A stretch of 64,000 nucleotides of DNA from Hyunsoonleella pacifica (lineage in GTDB: Bacteria; Bacteroidota; Bacteroidia; Flavobacteriales; Flavobacteriaceae), in contig NZ_SIRS01000003.1 of assembly GCF_004310335.1 (NCBI RefSeq), forward strand, positions 186,001 to 250,000, given 5' to 3'. The notes beneath the pieces are model-generated. The model saw nothing but the letters and a program-made list of their open reading frames with translations. It was not told the DNA's origin and ran no database searches. This document shows, piece after piece, positions 16,791 through 25,757 of this stretch. Numbering within the stretch: position 1 is the stretch's first letter; every line of letters begins with the position of its first letter. The position numbers and the translations under genes are program-made.

Positions 16791-17810
16791 TTACAAAGCA
16801 CTCTTAAACTGCTCTAAGAAACGTACATCATTTTCACTTAATAAACGAATATCACTTATTTGATGTAGCAAAAGTGCAATACGATCTATACCCATACCAA
16901 AAGCAAAACCGGAGTATTCTTTAGAATCAATACCACAGTTTTCTAAAACATTTGGGTCTACCATACCACAACCCATAATTTCTAACCAACCTGTACCTTT
17001 AGTCATTTTGTAATCAGTTTCGGTTTCTAAACCCCAGTACACATCTACTTCTGCACTTGGCTCTGTAAATGGGAAGTAAGACGGACGTAAACGTATTTTA
17101 CTTTTCCCAAACATCTCGGTCGTAAAATGTTGTAACGTCTGTTTTAAATCAGCAAAACTTACATCTTTATCTATATACAAACCTTCTACCTGATGGAAAA
17201 AACAGTGCGAACGTGCCGAAATTGCTTCATTTCTATATACGCGTCCAGGAGAAATAGTTCTAATAGGAGGCTTATTGTTTTCCATGTAGCGCACTTGTAC
17301 CGAACTGGTATGCGTACGCAATAAAATATCTGGATTGGTTTGAATAAAAAACGTATCCTGCATATCGCGTGCTGGATGATGCTCTGGTAAGTTTAAGGCT
17401 GTAAAATTATGCCAATCATCCTCTATCTCTGGACCTTCGCTTACGTTAAATCCAATTCTAGAAAATATATCAATAATTTGATTTTTAACAATAGAAATAG
17501 GATGACGTGCACCAATCTCTATAGATTGCCCAGGGCGTGACAAATCGCCGTAAATACCTTTTACCTCTTCTTTACTTTCAAGTTCGGTTTTTAAAGTATT
17601 TACTTTTTCTTCAGCTGTTTTTTTAAGCTTATTAATGGTTTGACCAAATTCTTTCTTTTGGTCGTTAGCTACATTTTTAAATTCAGCAAAATATTGATTT
17701 AATAATCCTTTTTTGCCTAAGTATTTTATACGGAATGCTTCTACCTCTTCTTTAGTTTGCGCTTTAAACGCTTCGGCTTCAGCAATGAGTTCTTGAATCT
17801 TGTCTATCAT
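16791..17810 (-). CDS. pheS: Phenylalanyl-tRNA synthetase alpha subunit
   Basis: Charges tRNA-Phe together with PheT, which is not in this window. The 339-residue protein has an N-terminal coiled coil (about residues 1-85) that binds tRNA and a class II catalytic core: HPISIVKNQIIDIFSRIGF (motif 1 region), RTHTSSVQVR, PGRVYRNEAISARSHCFFHQVEGL (motif 2), and GFAFGMGIDRIALL (motif 3) near the C-terminus. Confidence 0.96.
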   Translation of the reverse strand: MIDKIQELIAEAEAFKAQTKEEVEAFRIKYLGKKGLLNQYFAEFKNVANDQKKEFGQTINKLKKTAEEKVNTLKTELESKEEVKGIYGDLSRPGQSIEIGARHPISIVKNQIIDIFSRIGFNVSEGPEIEDDWHNFTALNLPEHHPARDMQDTFFIQTNPDILLRTHTSSVQVRYMENNKPPIRTISPGRVYRNEAISARSHCFFHQVEGLYIDKDVSFADLKQTLQHFTTEMFGKSKIRLRPSYFPFTEPSAEVDVYWGLETETDYKMTKGTGWLEIMGCGMVDPNVLENCGIDSKEYSGFAFGMGIDRIALLLHQISDIRLLSENDVRFLEQFKSAL

Positions 17811-17829
17811 AATAGCATCAAAATGATGG

Positions 17830-17837
17830 CAAATTTA
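17830..17837 (-). promoter_or_regulatory. -7 element of the pheS promoter
   Basis: The minus strand reads TAAATTTG, matching TAnnTTTG, 20 bp before the pheS start. Confidence 0.5.
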
Positions 17838-17924
17838 ATCAAATTATTGGGATTAGCGTTGAGGGTGGAAGTATAGTTGAAGCTTCACTTAGAAAGTAAC
17901 TAATTTGATTCTACAAGGAACGTA

Positions 17925-18872
17925 TCATATTACAGGTTTATAAAATTTAGCTTTAATTTTATCAACTATGGTTTGCGCCAATTTTTGTTTGCTTTCTATA
18001 GTCCATCCCGCTACATGGGGAGATAATAGTACATTCTCTGCTGCTATTAAAAATTGAAATGCCTCTGGTATTGTTTTGGCAAATAAACTTTCAAACGATT
18101 TTTTTTCATACTCCAAAACATCAAGTCCTGCTCCTAAAATTTTTCTAGATTTAAGTGCAGACACTAAATCGACAGTAACAATACTTTTACCTCGGGCAGT
18201 ATTTAATAACCAAAATGGTTTTTTAAATTGATTGATAAATTGGGTATTTACCATGTTTAGCGTTAATGGTGTTTGTGGCGTGTGTAAACTTAGTACATCT
18301 ACTTTTTCTTGAAATTCTTGAAGTGATACCTGGGTAGCGTTTTCGTCTCCAACATTGGGTTTAATATCATAGCATAATACCTCAACATCAAATCCTCTAA
18401 GTTTTTTAGCAAAGGCTTTGCCCATATTACCATAACCTATTAACCCAACGGTTAAACCATCTAACTCAATACCACGGTTATCTTCACGTAACCATTTACC
18501 TTGTCGTACTTCTCTATCTGCTTTATTAAGTTTATTAAAGAGCGATAATAGCATCCCTAATGTATGCTCACCTACAGCATTTCGGTTTCCCTCAGGAGCA
18601 GAAATTAAGTAGACTCCTTTTTGCTCCGCATAATCACAATCAATATTTTCTAGCCCCGCTCCTACACGTCCTATAAACTTTAAGTTTTTAGCAGCATCTA
18701 AAAATTGTTTATCTATGGTAAATCTACTTCGGAGCACAATACCTTCATAATTAGCAATTTTTGCTTCAACCTCATCTTTAGATGATGTATAGTCCTCATG
18801 ATTTATATAACCTAAATCGTTAAGTTGATTAATTAACAATTCGTGATTTGTATCTAGGTGTAATATTTTCAT
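17925..18872 (-). CDS. D-2-hydroxyacid dehydrogenase (phosphoglycerate dehydrogenase-like)
   Basis: A 315-residue NAD-dependent enzyme of the D-isomer family. The Rossmann motif GLIGYGNMGKAFAKKL is at about residues 141-156. The catalytic Arg lies in LLNTARG, the Glu in GLDVLEYE and the His in SPHVAGWT. No ACT domain is present, so this is the short form without the serine-regulatory domain. It begins right at the stop of the cupin gene (TAA directly followed by ATG), so the two are made together. Substrate specificity is open; phosphoglycerate or a related 2-keto acid is possible. Confidence 0.88.
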   Translation of the reverse strand: MKILHLDTNHELLINQLNDLGYINHEDYTSSKDEVEAKIANYEGIVLRSRFTIDKQFLDAAKNLKFIGRVGAGLENIDCDYAEQKGVYLISAPEGNRNAVGEHTLGMLLSLFNKLNKADREVRQGKWLREDNRGIELDGLTVGLIGYGNMGKAFAKKLRGFDVEVLCYDIKPNVGDENATQVSLQEFQEKVDVLSLHTPQTPLTLNMVNTQFINQFKKPFWLLNTARGKSIVTVDLVSALKSRKILGAGLDVLEYEKKSFESLFAKTIPEAFQFLIAAENVLLSPHVAGWTIESKQKLAQTIVDKIKAKFYKPVI

Positions 18873-19238
18873 TTATATTTTAGGGTATTCCGTCTGTGTT
18901 ATTTCATGTTGTTCATTTCCTGTATGCGCTGTACTTAGTTTCTCGAATAATAACACATGAACCTCTTCATTATTCTTTGTGCAAGGGTTATGCTCTACGC
19001 CTTTGGGTACAACTATAATTTCGCCTTCATTAACCACCTCTGTTCTATCTCTAAATTGCATATACAATGTGCCCTTTATAACTTGAAATAGTTCGTCCTC
19101 ATCATCGTGACTATGCCATACAAATTCTCCTTTTAGTTTTGCTAAAATAACTTGCATATTGTCTACCGTAGTAATTTGATGTGGATGCCAGTTTTTACTG
19201 AACTTAGATAGCTTTTCCTTGATATTTATAGATTTCAT
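18873..19238 (-). CDS. Cupin domain protein
   Basis: A 121-residue single-cupin protein. The metal-binding motif WHSHDDEDELFQVIKGTLYMQF (about residues 40-61) gives the HxHx(3-4)E cupin 1 signature, and cupin 2 follows with PKGVEHNPCT. Such small cupins can be sugar or keto-acid isomerases or dioxygenases. The gene is fused end to end with the 2-hydroxyacid dehydrogenase gene, suggesting that both act on the same small acid. Confidence 0.85.
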   Translation of the reverse strand: MKSINIKEKLSKFSKNWHPHQITTVDNMQVILAKLKGEFVWHSHDDEDELFQVIKGTLYMQFRDRTEVVNEGEIIVVPKGVEHNPCTKNNEEVHVLLFEKLSTAHTGNEQHEITQTEYPKI

Positions 19239-19379
19239 GCTGTAAACTTACAAAGTTTTATGACTTGTATTGATGTTTTGATATGAAGTATAGCGATTTT
19301 TGACTTAAACATACGGAATCGCGTTAGGGATTGCAGCGGCATCCTTTTATGCGAAGCTTAAGAATTACTTATGTTACTT

Positions 19380-19489
19380 AAAAAAACCAAATAGGCTTAA
19401 ATGACGAGATCCCGAAACTAGTTCGGGACTGCTTCGCAGAAAAGATATAGCGGAAAGCGCGACCCCTTGTGGGTAACGCCCAAATTAAC
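19380..19489 (-). repeat. GGGCGTTACC dispersed element, copy 2
   Basis: Read on the minus strand, TTTGGGCGTTACC begins at the stop codon of the carbonic-anhydrase-like gene. It continues CACAAGGGGTCGCGCTTTCC and a GC-rich piece with TCCCGAACTA...TTCGGGA (palindrome, 19402-19421). It fills the spacer between that gene and the cupin gene and is clearly richer in GC than its flanks. The same opening occurs at 14728. Position 12600 shares the GAGATCCCG...CGGGACT frame. Confidence 0.55.
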
Positions 19490-20000
19490 TATTAAACCAA
19501 CTGGAATATTTTATGTAGGCCTCTGCAATGCGATTAATTTCGCCAGATATCAATTCCTCGCTTATATCTTTTATTTTTTTGGCAGGTACACCTCCATAAA
19601 TTGAACCTGACTTTACTATTGTATCTTTAGTAATCACAGCACCTGCTGCAATAATACAGTTAGACTCTACAACACATCCATCCATGATAATACTGCCCAT
19701 GCCAACCAAAACATTATCGTGAATGGTACAGCCATGCACCAAGGCATTATGCCCTATTGAAACATTATTGCCAATTGTTGTTGGCGCTGTTTTATAAGTA
19801 CCGTGGATAACTGCGCCATCTTGTACATTAACTTTATTTCCCATTTTTATGAAGTTAACATCGCCACGAACTACTGCGCTAAACCAAACACTACATTGGG
19901 TTCCCATGGTTACATCTCCAACTATGGTTGCGTTTTCGGCAACAAAACAATCGTCTGGTATTATAGGGGATTTTCCTCTTACTTTTTGGATGACTGGCAT
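19485..20000 (-). CDS. Gamma-carbonic anhydrase family protein (left-handed beta helix)
   Basis: A 171-residue hexapeptide-repeat protein. Residues about 12-140 carry repeated [I/V/L]-x-x-x-x-x units (FVAENATIVGDVTMGTQCSV), with metal-ligand histidines in VIHGTYK, IGHNALVHGCTIHDN. The C-terminal helix (EELISGEINRIAEAYIKYS) caps the trimer. The family includes CaiE/PaaY/YrdA proteins, several of which bind zinc, and carbonic anhydrase activity is not proven for most. Confidence 0.9.
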   Translation of the reverse strand: MPVIQKVRGKSPIIPDDCFVAENATIVGDVTMGTQCSVWFSAVVRGDVNFIKMGNKVNVQDGAVIHGTYKTAPTTIGNNVSIGHNALVHGCTIHDNVLVGMGSIIMDGCVVESNCIIAAGAVITKDTIVKSGSIYGGVPAKKIKDISEELISGEINRIAEAYIKYSSWFNS

Positions 20001-20047
20001 TTTAATATTAATTTTTTAGAATTATTTACTTTACTCTGGCTAATAGA

Positions 20048-20782
20048 TTATTTGAAAAAAGATAGCAAATCAGCCTTTTTGGATGCAGAAACCATAATTT
20101 CTTTTCCATTACTTAATATTACGCTACCACCTTTTCCCTTTTGGTATTTTACTACCTCATTTACATTTACCAAATAGGATTTATGCACACGGGCAAAACT
20201 AGAAGCCTTTAATGCATCTTCAAAATATTTTAAGGTTTTACTCACTATTTTTCTCTTGTCATTATTGAGGTAAATTTCGGTGTAATTATCATCTGCTTTA
20301 CAGTACAAGATATCTGCAGTGTTTAACACCTCAAAACCAGATTGTTGTGGTATAGTTATTTTACCATTTACGCTCTGAGTTTTTGGCACTAAAACTTCAT
20401 CTTGTAGTGCATTTTCTTTGGTTTTTATATCAGTAACATAATCTACCGCCTTTATCAATTCGTCTATAGATATTGGTTTCATTAGGTAATATGAAGCGTG
20501 TGCATTTAAGGCATCAATGGCATAATGGTCATAAGCAGTTACAAAAATAGTTTCAAAATTAACATCGCCAACTTTCTCCAATAAATCAAAAGCGTTACCA
20601 TAAGGCATTTCAACATCTAAAAACACCAGATCTAAATCGTTATTTCTTATAAGAATTAGAGCTTCATCAATATTAGCTGCCTCGCCTAATATTTCTACAT
20701 TAGGGCAGTATTTCTGTAAATAATTTTTTAGAATTTGCCTACTGGTTTCTTCGTCTTCTACTATGATTGATGTTAGTTTCAT
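20048..20782 (-). CDS. LytTR-type response regulator
   Basis: A 244-residue regulator. Receiver domain about residues 3-120 with phospho-acceptor Asp56 in DLVFLDVEMP, and LytTR DNA-binding domain about 140-240 (GFEVLNTADILYCKADDNYTEIY, KASSFARVHKSYLVNV). It is followed upstream, 80 bp away, by a LytS-type kinase gene on the same strand, the expected cognate partner. Confidence 0.94.
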   Translation of the reverse strand: MKLTSIIVEDEETSRQILKNYLQKYCPNVEILGEAANIDEALILIRNNDLDLVFLDVEMPYGNAFDLLEKVGDVNFETIFVTAYDHYAIDALNAHASYYLMKPISIDELIKAVDYVTDIKTKENALQDEVLVPKTQSVNGKITIPQQSGFEVLNTADILYCKADDNYTEIYLNNDKRKIVSKTLKYFEDALKASSFARVHKSYLVNVNEVVKYQKGKGGSVILSNGKEIMVSASKKADLLSFFK

Positions 20783-20861
20783 GCGACTATTTATTATTCG
20801 TTATCCGTATTATTTATTATTTACTCAAAACGTTTGAGAGTGAATTACATTATATAGACTT

Positions 20862-23021
20862 CTAATCTTTCTTTAAGGTTACCACAACTTTTGTTCCTGT
20901 GTCTTCTTCATCTTTAAAATCATCCACAAACACATCTACCTTATCTTTATACATATCGTTTAAAATAGCAACACGCTTTTTAATGTTCCCCATTCCTTTA
21001 GAGTTTTGCTTCTTCTGATTCTTGGTTTTAAGTGCCTTTGATTTTTTACGACCAATACCATCATCAGTAATCATAATTTGTATTTCGTCTTCTTTTTCCT
21101 GAGTAATAGCAATATTTAAATGCCCTTTGTCTTTTTTATAGCGCAACCCGTGCCACACTGCGTTTTCAATATATGGCTGTAAGAGCATTGGAGGAATTAC
21201 AAAATCTGCTACTTCTATTTTCTCATCTACATGAATTGTATAATCAAACTTATCTTGAAATCTAAAATGTTCTAATTGTGTGTACAATTGCAGTAATTCT
21301 ATTTCTTTTTCTAACGGAATAAAATCTTCTTCGCTATTTTCTAAAACTGCTCGCATTAGCTTGGAAAAGTCTGTTAAGTATTTATTTGCTGTGCGCTCAT
21401 CATTTGATGCAATAAAACTGTTTACCGAGTTTAACGCATTGAAAATGAAATGAGGATTCATTTGACTTCGTAATGATTTTAAAGCTAACAGATTATTTGC
21501 CAATCGTTGTTGCCGAATGTATTTAAACATTAAAACTGCTACGAGTAACGACAAAAACAACCCTCCTATTAATGAATAAATAATTATTTTTTGTTTTTTA
21601 GATTGCTCTGTTGTTAAAAGATATTTGCTTTCAGATAGTGCTCTATCACTTTCTAAACTAGTTATCCTATTTTGCTTAGCTGATAAGTCTTTGCGAAAAC
21701 GTGTTGCTTGAGATATTTCTTGTTCTTTTTTACGTACTATTTTATCTACTACATCTACATAATTTTGGTATGCTTCTAATGCTTTTGTGTAATCTCCTGT
21801 TGTTTTAAAAACCTCTGAAAGTTTTCTAGTAGCATCCTTTTGAACAATTAAATCTTCTTTTGTTTCTGCTTCTTCAATACTCTCCTTTAAATAACCAATA
21901 GCATTTCCAAAGTCGTTTTGTTGCGCATAGGCTTTTCCTATTTTATATTTTTGTTTTTGTGGCGTAAGCGGGCTTTCATTATCTAAAACTGAGTCTGTTT
22001 CTATATCTTTAATATCTTCTAAGGCTTGTTTACGTAATACAATTTCATCGGTAAAGTTGCGTACAGTATTTTGAAAATCTGCTACCTTAACCTTTTCTTC
22101 AATTGCTCTCTTTTTAGGTTGGCTATTTGCTAATTTCAACGACTTATCAAAATACACTTCTGCTTCCTCAACTTCTCCACTATTACTTAATGCTTCGGCT
22201 ATTTTAGAATTTAAATCTGTAACTTTTGGTGTAATTAAATGCCTTTTAGCTATACTTAGTCCTTTATTATAGGATGCAATAGAAGCATCAAATTCATTAA
22301 TACTTTTGTATGCATCCCCTAAGCCTTCATAAAGCGATACTAATTGATAATTTGATAATACATTTTCATCTATGTTTTTATACGTTTTAATACTTTCCTG
22401 ATAATTTTCGTTTAAACGATAGGCTTTTGCTAACTTTAAAAGCGTTTGGTTACTGGTTTTACTTTGAAGGCTTATTCTATAGTTTGAAACTGCTAAATCA
22501 TGCTGTTTCCAATACATGTAAATATCTCCGAGTACTTCATAAGCATCTCCATTTTGCTTTTTAGACACACTTGCTTCTAAAGCATCTCCAACAAATTGAA
22601 TACTTTTTTGAGCATCTTTTTTAAGATAAGTTTCAGCAGAATCTATATACCAATTAAAAGATACTCCTCTAGATTTTTTAGAACGTTTATTATTAAAAAC
22701 CTCTTTGTCACTTTGTCTTACCTCAACAAGAATACGTTCATTACTTTGTATGGTATAATATATGGTTTCAAAGTCTTTATGTTTAATTATAAGCTCATCT
22801 CCTTTTCTAACTTCAATCCTAAAATCTCCAAAAGTATCTGTAGTAGTGTATGCACCTCCATTTACCATAATATTTACATCTGGCACACCATCTCTTGTAT
22901 CTTGTTCTATTACAGAACCACGTACAGTAAATCTTGGCGAATTATTTAAAAGGTCTATTTGCGCTTTTGAAGTCAGTACAAAAAACAAAAGACTAAGACA
23001 TATTATGTATTTAATTTGCAT
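20862..23021 (-). CDS. LytS/YehU-type sensor histidine kinase with TPR sensor
   Basis: A 719-residue sensor. In order: signal peptide (1-20), a carboxypeptidase regulatory-like beta sandwich (about 31-95; GSVIEQDTRDGVPDVNIMVNG, TTDTFGDFRIEV), a string of tetratricopeptide repeats in the periplasm (about 130-430), a coiled coil, one membrane span (about 477-499), then the His_kinase (PF06580) core with the phosphorylated His524 in MNPHFIFNALN, and an ATPase domain ending with ITDDGIGRKKS. It partners the LytTR regulator. The N-terminal regulatory-like domain is unusual in kinases and is otherwise known from TonB-receptor plugs. Confidence 0.92.
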   Translation of the reverse strand: MQIKYIICLSLLFFVLTSKAQIDLLNNSPRFTVRGSVIEQDTRDGVPDVNIMVNGGAYTTTDTFGDFRIEVRKGDELIIKHKDFETIYYTIQSNERILVEVRQSDKEVFNNKRSKKSRGVSFNWYIDSAETYLKKDAQKSIQFVGDALEASVSKKQNGDAYEVLGDIYMYWKQHDLAVSNYRISLQSKTSNQTLLKLAKAYRLNENYQESIKTYKNIDENVLSNYQLVSLYEGLGDAYKSINEFDASIASYNKGLSIAKRHLITPKVTDLNSKIAEALSNSGEVEEAEVYFDKSLKLANSQPKKRAIEEKVKVADFQNTVRNFTDEIVLRKQALEDIKDIETDSVLDNESPLTPQKQKYKIGKAYAQQNDFGNAIGYLKESIEEAETKEDLIVQKDATRKLSEVFKTTGDYTKALEAYQNYVDVVDKIVRKKEQEISQATRFRKDLSAKQNRITSLESDRALSESKYLLTTEQSKKQKIIIYSLIGGLFLSLLVAVLMFKYIRQQRLANNLLALKSLRSQMNPHFIFNALNSVNSFIASNDERTANKYLTDFSKLMRAVLENSEEDFIPLEKEIELLQLYTQLEHFRFQDKFDYTIHVDEKIEVADFVIPPMLLQPYIENAVWHGLRYKKDKGHLNIAITQEKEDEIQIMITDDGIGRKKSKALKTKNQKKQNSKGMGNIKKRVAILNDMYKDKVDVFVDDFKDEEDTGTKVVVTLKKD

Positions 23022-23235
23022 CTCTCTATTTAGAATAGCTAAACTTACGCACTTTAGTTGTTATATTAAAATGGGATATCTCTAAAAACTTACTTATTAC
23101 TAGTAAAATATAATGCTTTACCCATTTCTATAATTCATTTACTCAATGAACTGTATGGTTTACTCATTCGCCTTTTTTTTAGAAATACTTTGGATTTAGT
23201 TTTATAGCATAAACCTCAAAAAACGAAAAAAGATC
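23022..23235. other. Divergent spacer between kinase and vWA gene
   Basis: A 214-bp AT-rich spacer between two divergent starts, so it must hold promoters for both. No full TAnnTTTG could be assigned on either strand (nearest is ATACTTTG at about 23189 on the plus strand, one base off in spacing). No hairpin or repeat is seen. Confidence 0.3.
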
Positions 23236-24390
23236 ATGAAAACATTATTTAAATATTTAACACTTGCTATAGTTATTTTAAGCTTTACTGCCTGTAATGC
23301 AAATAACAAAAAGCAAAATCTTGCGGTTCATACAATTGAAACACAACACCATGAGCCCAACAAACAATTTATAAAAGTCGCACTTTTATTAGATACAAGT
23401 AACAGTATGGATGGTTTGATAGACCAAGCTAAAGCCCAACTTTGGGAAATTGTAAACGAACTTTCTTATGCAAAATGTGGTAATGGCAAACCTAATTTAC
23501 AAATTGCATTATACGAGTATGGTAATGATAGATTGAATAGCGAAGAAGGACATATACGACAAGTGTTAGCCTTTAGTGACGATTTGGATGAAATTTCAAA
23601 AGAGCTATTCTCCTTAACTACTAATGGTGGTAATGAGTATTGCGGGCAAGTTATTCAAACCTCATTAAATCAATTAAACTGGGGTAAGAATCCTGATGAT
23701 TTAAAATTAATATTCATTGCAGGAAACGAACCTTTTACTCAAGGTAGCGTAAACTATAAAGATGCTTCTACAAATGCTAAAGAAAAAGATGTTACAGTTA
23801 ATACCATTTTTTGTGGGGATTATAATCAAGGTGTTTCTACATATTGGAAAGCTGGTGCAGATTTAACACAAGGCGATTATATGGCAATTAACCACAATAA
23901 AGCTACCGTACATATTGCTTCTCCCTATGATGATGAGATTCTTCAGCTTAATATTAAATTAAATAAAACTTACATCGCCTATGGGAGTAGAGGTAAAGAA
24001 AAGCAAATGATGCAAGCAAAACAAGACATGAACGCTAGTGGCTACAGTAAAGCCAATGCAGTAAGTAGAACAGTGAGTAAAAGTTCGCATTTATACAGAA
24101 ACTCTAAATGGGATTTGGTTGATGCCGTGGCTGATGACAACCTTGAAATTAATGATCTGGAAGAAGAAGCATTACCAGATGTACTTAAAAATAAAACGCC
24201 TGAAGAGATTAAAATCTATGTTTCTAAAATGAAGCAGGAACGAGAAACTGTTCAAAAACAAATTCAAGAATTGAATAAAAAACGTAAAGCTTTTATTGCA
24301 GAAAAACAGAAAGACACTGATAATGGTTTAGAAAATGCAATGACAAAAGCTATCAAAACTCAAGCTAAAAAGAAAAAGTATACGTGGTAA
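23236..24390 (+). CDS. von Willebrand factor A domain lipoprotein
   Basis: A 384-residue lipoprotein (lipobox FTAC, Cys20). The vWA domain spans about residues 45-235 and has the MIDAS metal-binding motif DTSNS at 53-57, a conserved Thr in the SLTTNGGNEYCGQV segment and an Asp in GDYNQGVS. The C-terminal third is highly charged and helical (coiled coil about 310-384, rich in Lys/Glu), probably a protein-interaction arm. It faces away from the LytS/LytTR pair, which may control it. Function unknown. Confidence 0.85.
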   Translation: MKTLFKYLTLAIVILSFTACNANNKKQNLAVHTIETQHHEPNKQFIKVALLLDTSNSMDGLIDQAKAQLWEIVNELSYAKCGNGKPNLQIALYEYGNDRLNSEEGHIRQVLAFSDDLDEISKELFSLTTNGGNEYCGQVIQTSLNQLNWGKNPDDLKLIFIAGNEPFTQGSVNYKDASTNAKEKDVTVNTIFCGDYNQGVSTYWKAGADLTQGDYMAINHNKATVHIASPYDDEILQLNIKLNKTYIAYGSRGKEKQMMQAKQDMNASGYSKANAVSRTVSKSSHLYRNSKWDLVDAVADDNLEINDLEEEALPDVLKNKTPEEIKIYVSKMKQERETVQKQIQELNKKRKAFIAEKQKDTDNGLENAMTKAIKTQAKKKKYTW

Positions 24391-24648
24391 TTTAGCTTAC
24401 AAAAACAATTCAATAAAACATAAGGGGTTGTTTATATCAATTGAATTCTATATAAGAAATGATATATAGCATGAATGAAAAAATTAACATATATGTGTTT
24501 GTAATTCCGACAGAACGAGGTACGAGCGACGAGAAATTACATAAATACAAGATTCCTCCTCATACTTTATTCTGAATTTTCAAGTCGAACTAAGGTTATA
24601 TTTGTACAAATAGCCCCTTGGTTATTTTAATAGATTAGGCAATAATAG
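24391..24648. repeat. Spacer with a GC-richer dispersed element
   Basis: Most of this 258-bp spacer is AT-rich without ORFs. At 24501-24570 there is a stretch reading GTAATTCCGACAGAACGAGG, then TACGAGCGACGAGAAATTAC and AAGATTCCTCCTCAT. Elements of the form ATTCCGAC...GATTCCTCC are known from many Flavobacteriaceae spacers. No hairpin with a T-run is evident for the vWA gene. Confidence 0.4.
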
Positions 24649-25125
24649 CTAGATATTACTTTTTTTAGTAACCCAAATATTAATTGTTTTACCTTCCAAT
24701 TTATTTCTGGAATCAGGTTTAATTAATTCAACTTCCACAATACTATTGGTGGCTATTTTGTAGTCTTTGTCCTCAATTAAATAACCATTTAAGTAAACTT
24801 GATTATCTTTATGAATCCCAAAAAACTCATTTAGTTCAGCCTGAGTTTTAAAAGCGGGTGTTTCCTTTAATGTGACAAAAACGATTCCACCTTCGCTCAA
24901 GTTGAAGAATTTATGTTCCTTTCTATTTGGTTTTAATTTCATAACACTCATTCCAGTAATCAACGCTTTTGAGACTTCGATAGTGCTTTCGTTTGCAATA
25001 ATATCTTTCTCTATAATAATTGTTGGAGAGTTGCTTTTTGCATATGGTAGTTTTACATAATCTTCTTGAGAATATGTGTTCAAAATAAAGAACATGAAGA
25101 TGGATATTGATAAAATCTTTTTCAT
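24649..25125 (-). CDS. Exported hypothetical protein
   Basis: A 158-residue protein with a signal peptide (residues 1-19, ending NTYSQ). The C-terminal half (VYLNGYLIEDKDYKIATNSIVEVELI, ending INIWVT) resembles the plug-domain pattern of TonB receptors, in which a named target, a self-reference and a final beta strand recur. No transport barrel follows. It lies 106 bp beyond the lipoprotein at 25232 on the same strand and may be part of the accessory cluster controlled by the AraC protein at 27310. Confidence 0.6.
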   Translation of the reverse strand: MKKILSISIFMFFILNTYSQEDYVKLPYAKSNSPTIIIEKDIIANESTIEVSKALITGMSVMKLKPNRKEHKFFNLSEGGIVFVTLKETPAFKTQAELNEFFGIHKDNQVYLNGYLIEDKDYKIATNSIVEVELIKPDSRNKLEGKTINIWVTKKSNI

Positions 25126-25231
25126 AATTGAGTTTTATATATGTTAAACAATGGTCCTTACCGTGGCAGTTATTTTTTAGCTGTATTTTTATTTTAAAAT
25201 GAAAACTTTTACAAAATTGATAAGAACAAAT

Positions 25232-25741
25232 CTAATAAGGTCTAAAAAAGGTGGCTTGATTTTTGTCTTTTATTAATAAACTGAATGATATAATCTTTGT
25301 CTGATCCTCATTTAATAAAAAGTATTGTAAAATTTCTTCTTTATCAAAATCTAACAAAACATATACACGATCTTTCAAAGAACTTATTTTATTAATTTTT
25401 AAATTATTTATATGTTCATACTTCTTATATGAATATATTACTGGCTTTTTAATTAGTTTAATCTTATTATTTGGAATCAACCAATTCCCTCTCACATTAG
25501 CATCAATTGGCTTTCTTATCTCTTCTACAAAATCTTTAGCTGCTTTCGTTCTTATATCTGTATTCATTGAATCTTTAAGTACTTCTATATATTTTGAAAC
25601 GACGTATTCAGGCATTACATTATCATCAAATAAATCAACAACAAACTGCTCAATAAATTTTTCTCTTGAGGAATCTTTACAGGAAATTATTAGTAAAATA
25701 TTTAGAAGAATTAACAGCAAGATTAAATAGAGGTTTTTCAT
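25232..25741 (-). CDS. Hypothetical lipoprotein
   Basis: A 169-residue lipoprotein with signal peptide and lipobox LLIISC (Cys21). The rest is helical and charged, with a middle part containing KDFVEEIRKPIDANVRGNWL and a C-terminal beta part (VYVLLDFDKEEILQYFLLNEDQTKIISFSLL). No known family recognised. It lies 16 bp after the large lipoprotein at 25758 in the same operon. Confidence 0.65.
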   Translation of the reverse strand: MKNLYLILLLILLNILLIISCKDSSREKFIEQFVVDLFDDNVMPEYVVSKYIEVLKDSMNTDIRTKAAKDFVEEIRKPIDANVRGNWLIPNNKIKLIKKPVIYSYKKYEHINNLKINKISSLKDRVYVLLDFDKEEILQYFLLNEDQTKIISFSLLIKDKNQATFFRPY

Positions 25742-25757
25742 TATCTTTATTATTTTT

